From assembly GCF_001715975.1 (NCBI RefSeq), contig NZ_MARB01000016.1, positions 1-64,000 on the forward strand: a stretch of DNA of 64,000 bases, given 5' to 3'. The position numbers were made by a program, and so were the translations under genes. The notes under the pieces are model-generated. The model was given only the letters and a program-made list of their open reading frames with translations. It was not told the DNA's origin and did not search any database. The first letter of the stretch is position 1. Each line of letters begins with the position of its first letter. This document shows, in pieces, positions 35,170 to 43,132 of the stretch. Origin of the DNA: Candidatus Thiodiazotropha endolucinida. Its GTDB lineage: Bacteria; Pseudomonadota; Gammaproteobacteria; Chromatiales; Chromatiaceae.

Positions 35170-36474
35170 ATGTCAGATTTGCATCTTATCATCCCATGCA
35201 TTCCGACCTGGACTCCCATCAATCGCTGGCTGCTGGCAAAGCGCCTGGGATGGCCTTTTATCGAAGGTGACGACTACCACCCGGCAGAGAACAGGGAAAA
35301 GATGTCGACCGGCATTCCCCTTGACGATACGGATCGCCAACCCTGGCTGAATGCGTTGGAGAAGATAATAACTGACCACCTCGAATCCGGTGATAATGCG
35401 GTCCTCGCCAGTTCGGCGTTAAAAAGCCGATATCGGAAGCAACTCCAGGTGGACCATGAACAGGTTCGGCCGATCTATCTCAGCGGCTCCTACGAACTGA
35501 TCCTGGCGCGGCTTAAACAGCGCATCGGACACTTCATGAAACCGGGCATGTTACAGAGCCAGTTCGATGCCCTGGAGAGACCCACCGGTACCTTGGTGAT
35601 CGAGATACATCAACCGCCAGAAAAAATCGTCGATACGATCATCGACAAACTCTCGCTGCCTGCCACTCAGCTGCTTCTGGATGGCCTGATGTTCCCCGAA
35701 GCACCCCGTTGGCGGGACGGCTGGCTCTGGTTCACCGACCAGCATGCCGGACACATCGTACGGGTCACACCCCAGGGGAAGGCAGAGACCGTCGCCACCC
35801 TGGATGATCTGCCGGGGGGACTCGGCTGGCTGCCGGACGGGCGTCTGCTGGTGGTATCGATGACCCGACGACAGCTACTGGTGCTGGAGAATGGCACTCT
35901 GCGACCCTATGCAGACCTCTCCCGCCTCGCCTCATTCCACTGTAACGACATGTTGAGCGATCCCCGGGGTCGCTGCTATGTGGGCAACTTCGGCTACGAT
36001 CTGCACGGCGGTGCCGAACAGCGCCCCGCCGAACTGATCCTGGTGGATGTGCAAGGCGAGTGTTCGGTTGTGGCTGATGAGATGATTTTTCCCAACGGTT
36101 GCACCCTCACCCCGGATGCTTCCAACCTGTTGGTGGCCGAGACATTCGCCTCGCGCATTACCGTATTCGACGTGCAAACAGACGGCAGCTTATCAAACCG
36201 GCGGGTATGGGCCGAACTCGGCGATGCCTACCCGGACGGCATCTGCCTGGATAAGGATGGACTGCTGTGGATCGCCGCACCCAACCGGTCGCGTCTGCTT
36301 TTGGTACGCGAGGGCGGCGAGATTGTGCGCAGTGTAAAACCTCTGGGATCACCCTATGCCTGTATGTTGGGGGGCAATGATGGTGATCGTCTCTTCATCG
36401 CTAGCTCGGAGACCGATGATCCCGAGTCAGCAAAACAGCAAAAGAGTGGAAGAATAGAGGTGTTGAGAGTTTAG
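35170..36474 (+). CDS. Gluconokinase-like / gluconolactonase (SMP-30) fusion lacking a P-loop
   Basis: A 434-residue two-domain protein. Residues about 20-160 match GntK-type gluconokinase after its P-loop (LLAKRLGWPFIEGDDYHPAE, MSTGIPLDDTDRQPW, ASSALKSRYRKQL, RLKQRIGHFM). The expected GxxGxGKS at the start is absent; the first residues read SDLHLIIPCIPTWTP. Residues about 165-434 are an SMP-30/gluconolactonase propeller (EAPRWRDGWLWFTDQ, FPNGCTLTPDASNLLVAET). The lactonase half would hydrolyse gluconolactone; the kinase half probably cannot bind ATP as written. It neighbours the glucose dehydrogenase cluster. Confidence 0.78.
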   Translation: MSDLHLIIPCIPTWTPINRWLLAKRLGWPFIEGDDYHPAENREKMSTGIPLDDTDRQPWLNALEKIITDHLESGDNAVLASSALKSRYRKQLQVDHEQVRPIYLSGSYELILARLKQRIGHFMKPGMLQSQFDALERPTGTLVIEIHQPPEKIVDTIIDKLSLPATQLLLDGLMFPEAPRWRDGWLWFTDQHAGHIVRVTPQGKAETVATLDDLPGGLGWLPDGRLLVVSMTRRQLLVLENGTLRPYADLSRLASFHCNDMLSDPRGRCYVGNFGYDLHGGAEQRPAELILVDVQGECSVVADEMIFPNGCTLTPDASNLLVAETFASRITVFDVQTDGSLSNRRVWAELGDAYPDGICLDKDGLLWIAAPNRSRLLLVREGGEIVRSVKPLGSPYACMLGGNDGDRLFIASSETDDPESAKQQKSGRIEVLRV

Positions 36475-36483
36475 CCGGCACAA

Positions 36484-39198
36484 CTATCTCGCCATCGACT
36501 CATCCTCATACCCGAGAAAGACCGGTATATCCTTGCGATAGCGCCGCATCACCAGGTTGGCCAGCAAGCCTGTCCAACCGGTCTGGTGACAGGCGCCCAG
36601 CCCCTGCCCGGTTTCCGCGTGGAAATATTCATAAAACAGGTTGAGATGACGCCAGCTCTCTTCGGTCTGGAAGGGACTGTCGCGGCGCAGTGCCGGGATC
36701 TTGCCCTGCGGGTCCCGCCGGTAGAGATCGACGAGCCGTTCCGAGATCAGCGTCGCGATCTCCCGCAGGGTAAGTTGCCGGTCGGGCAGAGAGGGCACCG
36801 GATATTTGAATTCGTCGCCCAGGAAACGGTGGAACTTCTCCAATGCCTGCACCAGGGCATAGTTGGTGGGCAGCCATACCGGGCCGCGCCAGTTGGAGTT
36901 GCCGCCGAACAGCCCGCTCTCCGATTCGCCAGGCAGATAACGGATGCCTGTGTGACCGATACCGGGCAGATGACCGAGATCCTGATAGGTTTCGTGCAGC
37001 TTGCTGAGACTGCGCACGCCATAAGGCGACAGGAACTCGTCCTCGTTCAACAGACGGTTCAGGATCCGGGGCAGCATGTTGTGATCGACCAACGCCAGCA
37101 GGTGTTCGCCGCGGTCGTTCTCCCAATCGGGGCAGGCGCAGACATAACTGCCCTGAAACAGACCTTTCTTGTGTGTCTTCAACATCTCCTGAAAGCGCGG
37201 CACATTCGTCAGCAGGCGCCGGTCGACGACCTCGGTGGCGAACAGCGGAATCAGACCGACCCAGGAGTAGACATCGATGCGATGGTGGTGACCTTCCGGG
37301 GTGATCAGAAGATCCTTGAAAAATCTCGTTTCCATATCCCACAAGGCTGGACCGTTGTCGTCACCGCCGCTGATCGCCTTGGCAATGGATAGGAATTGTT
37401 CATAACACTGGATGGCGATCGCTTCGTAATCCCTGTCCTCAATCGCCAGCTCCAGGGCGATCATGGTCATGTTGAGGGCGAACATGGCCATCCAGCCGGT
37501 GGCATCCGCCTGTTTAAGGACATAGCCCGGCGGCAGGGGCTTCGAGCGGTCGAAGACCGAGATATTGTCGAGACCGAGGAATCCTCCCTCGAACAGATTA
37601 TGCCCATGCTTGTCCTTGCGGTTGATCCACCAGGCGTAGTTCAACAGCAGTTTGTGGAACACCCGCTGCAGAAAGTTTCTGTCCCCCGCCCCCCGCTGCA
37701 CCCGCTCGGCGCGATAGACCTTGAGGGTGCCCCAGGCATGGACCGGCGGATTGACATCCCCGAAGGCCCATTCATAGGCGGGTATCTGCCCGTTCGGGTG
37801 GAGATAGTTTTCCCCCAACACGACTTCGATCTGCTGTTTGGCGAACTCCACATCCACCAGGGCGAGCGCCACACAGTGAAAGGCCAGATCCCAGGCGGCG
37901 AACCATGGATACTCCCAGGCATCCGGCATCGACAGGACATCCGCCGCGCGCAGATGCCGCCAACCATGATTGCGTCCCCGTCTACGCTCCCGGGGTGGTT
38001 TCAGCTGATCCCCTTCCAGCCATCGTTGCACGTTGAAATGGAAGAACTGTTTGCTCCAGATCATCCCGGCCAGGGCCTGGCGCATGATCCGGTGATCCTC
38101 CACACCACCCTCCGGCAGCAGCTGGTCGTAGAAAATATCCGCCTCGGAGCGTCGTTGTGCAAACAGCTTCTCCCGTTCGTGAAAAGGCCGCCGCAAGGGT
38201 TGTGCACTGAGTATTAAATCGATCTTCTTCGACTCACCGCCGGCCACATTGAGATGGTATCTGGCGGCGAACTTTGTACCCCTCGCATCGGGATTGACCG
38301 CATCGGTCTCGCCTGCCACCACATAGCGGTGAAAGGCATCCTTTACATAGGTTGTGGGCGATGCCAATCCCCAGAGACGTGCACTATTTGTCTCGTTTTC
38401 CGTAAACAGCAGTTCAGCTTCCTGCTCGCCGTAGAGCCAATAATCACCCAAGGTTTTGTGATGACACTTTACGCTCCACGCTGTCTCGTCAGATGTTGGC
38501 GTATCACGATGCAATTCCGGCTTTTCAGCGTCTTCATCCCCCCATGACCAGGTATTGCGAAACCAGAGTTGAGGCAACAGATCGATTTCGGCCTCTCTCT
38601 CTGAGCGGTTATGCAGGGTGATGCGAATCGCAATCTGCTCTGCCGTGGCCTTGGCATAGCAGACATCCACATCCCAGAAATCCTGGTTATTGAATATCCC
38701 GCTATCCAATAAATTGAATGAAGGCTCGAGCCGACTGCGCTGTCTGTTCTCCTCTGCCAACCGATCATAGGGATAGGCCGCCTGGGGGTATTTATAGAGA
38801 TAGCGAAGCCAACTGTGGCTCGGCAAGGCATCGGTGTAGAAGTAGTACTCTTTGACATCCTCGCCCCGGTTACCCTGATTGCCGGTAAGACCGAAGGCGC
38901 GCTCCTTCAGAAAAGCATCCTCACCGTTCCACAAGGCCAACGCAAAACAGAGTCTTTGCCGTTCATCACAGATACCGCCCAGTCCGTCCTCGTTCCAGCG
39001 GTAGGTGCGGGATCGTGACTGGTCGTGATCGAAATACTCCCAGGCAGTGCCATGGCTGCTGTAATCCTCGCGCACGGTGCCCCATGCCCGTTCAGAAAGA
39101 TAGGGCCCCCACAATCGCCAATCAGCCTCCCCGAGGCGTTGCTGTTCAAGTCGTTTGTGTTCCTCATCGAGCTGCCGTTGACCCGAACCCATTACCAC
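36484..39198 (-). CDS. GH63-like glucosidase (MGH1 type)
   Basis: A 904-residue protein of the MGH1-like/GH63 glycoside hydrolase group. An N-terminal beta region precedes an alpha/alpha barrel with EYPWFAAWDLAFHCVALALVD, GGFLGLDNISVFDRS, ATGWMAMFALNMTMIALE and GNSNWRGPVWLPTNYALV. No signal peptide is seen, so it is probably cytoplasmic. It would release glucose from an alpha-glucan or disaccharide; the exact substrate is unknown. The next gene upstream on the same strand is the debranching-type enzyme, four bases away. Confidence 0.82.
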   Translation of the reverse strand: MVMGSGQRQLDEEHKRLEQQRLGEADWRLWGPYLSERAWGTVREDYSSHGTAWEYFDHDQSRSRTYRWNEDGLGGICDERQRLCFALALWNGEDAFLKERAFGLTGNQGNRGEDVKEYYFYTDALPSHSWLRYLYKYPQAAYPYDRLAEENRQRSRLEPSFNLLDSGIFNNQDFWDVDVCYAKATAEQIAIRITLHNRSEREAEIDLLPQLWFRNTWSWGDEDAEKPELHRDTPTSDETAWSVKCHHKTLGDYWLYGEQEAELLFTENETNSARLWGLASPTTYVKDAFHRYVVAGETDAVNPDARGTKFAARYHLNVAGGESKKIDLILSAQPLRRPFHEREKLFAQRRSEADIFYDQLLPEGGVEDHRIMRQALAGMIWSKQFFHFNVQRWLEGDQLKPPRERRRGRNHGWRHLRAADVLSMPDAWEYPWFAAWDLAFHCVALALVDVEFAKQQIEVVLGENYLHPNGQIPAYEWAFGDVNPPVHAWGTLKVYRAERVQRGAGDRNFLQRVFHKLLLNYAWWINRKDKHGHNLFEGGFLGLDNISVFDRSKPLPPGYVLKQADATGWMAMFALNMTMIALELAIEDRDYEAIAIQCYEQFLSIAKAISGGDDNGPALWDMETRFFKDLLITPEGHHHRIDVYSWVGLIPLFATEVVDRRLLTNVPRFQEMLKTHKKGLFQGSYVCACPDWENDRGEHLLALVDHNMLPRILNRLLNEDEFLSPYGVRSLSKLHETYQDLGHLPGIGHTGIRYLPGESESGLFGGNSNWRGPVWLPTNYALVQALEKFHRFLGDEFKYPVPSLPDRQLTLREIATLISERLVDLYRRDPQGKIPALRRDSPFQTEESWRHLNLFYEYFHAETGQGLGACHQTGWTGLLANLVMRRYRKDIPVFLGYEDESMAR

Positions 39199-39202
39199 TC
39201 CT

Positions 39203-41185
39203 TCATAACCGCTTCGCCTGTTCGAGGCGCCACCAGGCGTCCAACGTGCATGCTACCGACCAGGCCTGGGCCGGCGCACCGGTCGCCCTGTGCGGCGGAT
39301 CGCCATCGAAGATCTCACTGATCGAGCCCAGCCCCGCATCCAGCAGGTGATCGGCCAGCGGCTCAAGACGTTTTTGAGCCGCTTCCGCATCACCCTTTAC
39401 GCGGTATTCAGCCAGGGCGTAGTGACCCAGCAACCATGCCCAAACCGTACCCTGGTGGTAAGCGCCGTCCCGGTCCGCGACGCCTCCCCGATAGTGTCCA
39501 CGGTAGGACTTGTCACGGGGACTCAAGGAGCGCAGGCCATAAGAGCAAAGCAACTCGTGACCACACACCTCGACGACACTTCGGCAGGCTGCCCCATCAA
39601 GCGGTGAATGCGGGAGACTGACGGCCAGGATCTGATTGGGACGGATCGCCGCATCATCACCTGTCGGTCCGTCCAGCAGATCGTAAAGCCCATGCCCGTC
39701 CTTACGCAGAAAACGTTTGAAGCTGCCGCCTACCGCAATGGCAATATCCCGATAGGGTTGCCCGGACCTGCCCAAGCGTATTGCGAAGTCGGTCATGATT
39801 GTGAGGGTGTTATACCAGAGTGCGTTGATCTCCACCGGCTTGCCCATACGCGGTGTGACCACCCATTCACCGACCTTCGCATCCATCCAGGTCAACTGCA
39901 CGCCGTTCTCTCCTGCATGCAGCAGGTGGTCATCGGGATCCATGCCAATCCCATATCGGGTGCCTTTGAGATGCCAATCGATCATCTCCTCCAGTATCTT
40001 GAAACACTGCTTCAAGAGCTTGTCGTCCTGGGTCGCATCGATGTAGGCCCGCCAAGCCTCGAAATACCAGAGGGCGGCATCGACGGTATTGTATTCGGCC
40101 TGCTCACCGGCGCCAACGAACCGGTTGGGCAGTTGTCCCTGATCGACGAGTTCCGCGTAACCCAGCAGAATCGAGCGAGCGATATCCGTTCTTCCCGTCG
40201 CAACGGTCAGACCAGGCAATGAGATCATGGTGTCTCTGCCCCAGTCGCCGAACCAAGGATAACCGGCAATGATCGAATGACCGGTATGATTGGAGGGCAA
40301 TATCCTTTCGATTAAAAAATCATCCGCCGATAACAGCAGCCGTCGTATCCAGTCAGGGGCCGTACCGTCAATGCTTCCTTTGCTACCTTTTGTCAGTTTC
40401 GCATCCCGTTCGATAAACCGTTTCATCGATGACTCGATATCAAAGTCGATTTTATTCTCAAGCGAAACAGCGAACCCGGCCCACTCGCCTTGCTGTAATC
40501 GAATGGTGACCCGACCGACCGACAGATTGTTGTCCAATGAAGCGAGGCCACGCTGCTCTTCTCTACTCAGCAGGAAGCCTTCGTACCAGTGTTGCCAGGG
40601 TTCAAAGGCGGCATCCGTGGTATGAATCGAGAGACGGTCCCCTTCAGGCCATTCGATGCACATGCCGCAATCCGACTCAGTGACCGACGCGGTGGTATCC
40701 CTGATATGCATATTGCCGTGGTGATCGCGCCGGTTGGCCAGCATATTGACGTTCAACTCGGCCTTCCCATTCCAGCCGGAGAGCCGATAAGCCACATAGG
40801 TGGTTGCCTGCCCGCGCTCCATCCAAATACGCATCTCCAGGTTCATTTGACCGAGGGTGAAACGCCACACCGGCATCCTGCCCAGCAATCGAAAACTCTC
40901 CAGATACCGATAACCATGGGGCTCGATCACATTGCCATACCAACGATTGGTGAATAGCGGCCACTCCCTGCCGTCGAGTCGCAGGGTGGCATCCCCCTTG
41001 GCCATCATAAGATGGTGATCCAGAGCACCGCTCAGGGGAGCGATCAACAACCCATGGTATCGGCGTGTCAAGCTGGATGCGATGGTACCCGCCGCATAGG
41101 CGCCGGAGCCATTGGTCAACAGCCACTCGCAGCGTTCCGCCCGGTTGAGATCCCCACAGACAGCACGACCGAAGCGAATTGACAT
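39203..41185 (-). CDS. Glycogen debranching-type enzyme (GDE family)
   Basis: A protein of about 660 residues. The N-terminal GDE domain begins with the LLTNGSGAYAAGTIASSLTRRYHGLL pattern, and the C-terminal amylo-glucosidase domain has AGYPWFGDWGRDTMISLPG and NTVDAALWYFEAWRAY, as in GH133-type debranching enzymes. It would act on alpha-1,6 branches of glycogen. The start is ATG 41185, or GTG 41200, which would overlap the SDR stop. It is in the same run as the glucose dehydrogenase and glucosidase genes. Confidence 0.87.
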   Translation of the reverse strand: MSIRFGRAVCGDLNRAERCEWLLTNGSGAYAAGTIASSLTRRYHGLLIAPLSGALDHHLMMAKGDATLRLDGREWPLFTNRWYGNVIEPHGYRYLESFRLLGRMPVWRFTLGQMNLEMRIWMERGQATTYVAYRLSGWNGKAELNVNMLANRRDHHGNMHIRDTTASVTESDCGMCIEWPEGDRLSIHTTDAAFEPWQHWYEGFLLSREEQRGLASLDNNLSVGRVTIRLQQGEWAGFAVSLENKIDFDIESSMKRFIERDAKLTKGSKGSIDGTAPDWIRRLLLSADDFLIERILPSNHTGHSIIAGYPWFGDWGRDTMISLPGLTVATGRTDIARSILLGYAELVDQGQLPNRFVGAGEQAEYNTVDAALWYFEAWRAYIDATQDDKLLKQCFKILEEMIDWHLKGTRYGIGMDPDDHLLHAGENGVQLTWMDAKVGEWVVTPRMGKPVEINALWYNTLTIMTDFAIRLGRSGQPYRDIAIAVGGSFKRFLRKDGHGLYDLLDGPTGDDAAIRPNQILAVSLPHSPLDGAACRSVVEVCGHELLCSYGLRSLSPRDKSYRGHYRGGVADRDGAYHQGTVWAWLLGHYALAEYRVKGDAEAAQKRLEPLADHLLDAGLGSISEIFDGDPPHRATGAPAQAWSVACTLDAWWRLEQAKRL

Positions 41186-41192
41186 CGGTAGT

Positions 41193-42008
41193 TCAACCAC
41201 CTTCTCTGAACCCCGGATAGAGGGTCATTCCGCCATCCACAAACAGTGTAGTTCCCGTAACATAGTCTGACTCATCCGACGCAAGCCAGACCACGGCTTT
41301 GGCAATATCGGCGGGATCGCCGATACGTTCATAGGGAATCAGTTTCAGCAATGAGGCCTCCGCATCGGGCGTCTCCCACGCATTTCGGTTGATCGGCGTA
41401 CGGATAGCGCCCGGTGCGATACCGTTGACACGGATCTTCTGATGCGCCAACTCTTGCGCAACACTCTGCATGAACATCATCACACCCCCTTTCGATGCCG
41501 CGTAATTAACGTGTCCGGCCCAAGGAATCACTTCATGCACAGAGGACATGCAGATCACCTTACCGGCAGCACATGACAACTCTGTGACAACCCCCCTTCT
41601 GACAAACTCTTTGGTCGCTTCCCTGGTGCAGAGAAACTGTCCCGTGAGATTCACGTCCATCACCTTATTCCACTGCGCCAGCGTCATATCGACAAAAGGT
41701 GCATCCCGTTGAATTCCGGCGTTGTTGACCAGAATATCGATACTCCCCCAGGCATCGATCATCTGGTTGAACATTGCCTGCACATCACCCTCATGACTGA
41801 CATCACCGTATAACGCCATTGCATCGCCGCCGGATTTCTCAATCTCATTGACCAGTTTTATGGCATCCGATTCATTGACGACATAGTTAATGACCACCTT
41901 GGCACCCGCCATGGCGAGCCCTCGCGCAACGGCCGCACCGATGCCTGAATTGGCGCCTGTCACTAAGGCCCGCTGCCCGGCCAGCAAGTCTGATTTTTTA
42001 CCGCTCAT
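41193..42008 (-). CDS. Glucose 1-dehydrogenase-like SDR
   Basis: A 271-residue classical SDR. The cofactor site is VTGANSGIGAAVARGL, with ILVNNAGIQ, the catalytic Ser in CMSSVHEVIPW, and YAASKGG giving the Tyr-x3-Lys. The sequence (VHEVIPWAGHVNYAASKGG, then PGAIRTPIN) closely follows glucose 1-dehydrogenases, which oxidise glucose to glucono-1,5-lactone with NAD(P)+. It heads the minus-strand run with the two glucan enzymes. Confidence 0.88.
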   Translation of the reverse strand: MSGKKSDLLAGQRALVTGANSGIGAAVARGLAMAGAKVVINYVVNESDAIKLVNEIEKSGGDAMALYGDVSHEGDVQAMFNQMIDAWGSIDILVNNAGIQRDAPFVDMTLAQWNKVMDVNLTGQFLCTREATKEFVRRGVVTELSCAAGKVICMSSVHEVIPWAGHVNYAASKGGVMMFMQSVAQELAHQKIRVNGIAPGAIRTPINRNAWETPDAEASLLKLIPYERIGDPADIAKAVVWLASDESDYVTGTTLFVDGGMTLYPGFREGG

Positions 42009-42253
42009 TCTCCCCTCACCCGATTGTCTGTTGTAGCTGAATGTCCGTCATGATCCGAATGGGAGATCCGGACTGCGCCATTTTAGAATTGGTCTTTGTC
42101 AAAATAATGACATACTGCCTGATATTTACAGTACTAGCTGCTATATATAAACATTACGAATGTTTTAAGATAGCGCTGTTGCTGCCGCTAACAATACACA
42201 AATCATGGTTTTTCATGTTTACCATTGATTATCAATCAGATAAAGAATTAATC

Positions 42254-43132
42254 ATGGGTCATCGCCATAAAGTAAACCAAATCAGCCGCAGTGCTTTCAA
42301 AGTCAATATCCTACTATTACTGCTCGCTGCCAATCTCTTTACCAGCGTCATGGCTGATCCCCTCCTCGTCGGTATTTTTCCTCGACGCGACGCCGTCGTC
42401 ACGGCCAACCTGTTTCGCCCGCTGACACGTTATCTGCAGGAGCAGTTGCAACGCCCAGTTAATCTGGAACTGTCTCCGAATTACGATATCTTTCTCGAAC
42501 GCTTGCAAAAGCGCCACTATGACCTGGTGCATATGAATCAACTCGAATACATCAATGCCCATGAAAAACTCGGTTATGATGCACTGGTTCAAAACGAAGA
42601 GTTCGGAGAAAAGACGATCCGCGGAGCAATCTATGTACGCCGTGACTCCGGAATCAGACAGCTTGAACAGCTACGGGACAAGAAAATACTCTTCGGTGGC
42701 GGCCCCAGGGCCATGATGAGTTATATCGTGCCTACCTATCTCCTCCGCCAGGCCGGATTAGAGGCGGGTGACTACCAGGAGACCTATGCCATCAACCCAC
42801 CTAACGCGGTATTATCCACTTATCTCAAACGCACTGACGCGGGTGGGGCCGGAGAGGTGGTTCAACGACTGCCGATGGTAACCAAGAAGATCAATGTGGA
42901 TGAACTGGCTGTCATTGCCGTCAGCGAGCCGCTTCCGCATCTTCCCTGGGCAGTAAAAGAAGAGATGGATGACGACCTGAAAACAAGGTTAAAAAACCTA
43001 TTGCTTGGCCTGAAAGCATCACCTCAGGGAGAGGAGATCCTTCGACAAGCGCGCTTGAGCGCCTTCAATCCGGTAGATGACGAAGACTATGATTCTCACC
43101 GTGCTATCATCGATGCCATCCATGCCCCCTGA
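42254..43132 (+). CDS. PhnD-type periplasmic substrate-binding protein
   Basis: A 292-residue protein of the phosphate/phosphonate (PhnD-like) binding family. A signal peptide ends near residue 36 (TSVMADP). The fold markers are DYHFLERLQKR-like YDIFLERLQKRHYDLVHMNQLEY and LRDKKILFGGGPRAMMSY. No ABC permease or ATPase is adjacent. Instead, the 3' end overlaps the GGDEF-EAL gene by 11 bases, so it probably delivers a ligand signal to that sensor. The start at 42254 is chosen to give a proper signal peptide; the frame is open further upstream. Confidence 0.85.
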   Translation: MGHRHKVNQISRSAFKVNILLLLLAANLFTSVMADPLLVGIFPRRDAVVTANLFRPLTRYLQEQLQRPVNLELSPNYDIFLERLQKRHYDLVHMNQLEYINAHEKLGYDALVQNEEFGEKTIRGAIYVRRDSGIRQLEQLRDKKILFGGGPRAMMSYIVPTYLLRQAGLEAGDYQETYAINPPNAVLSTYLKRTDAGGAGEVVQRLPMVTKKINVDELAVIAVSEPLPHLPWAVKEEMDDDLKTRLKNLLLGLKASPQGEEILRQARLSAFNPVDDEDYDSHRAIIDAIHAP

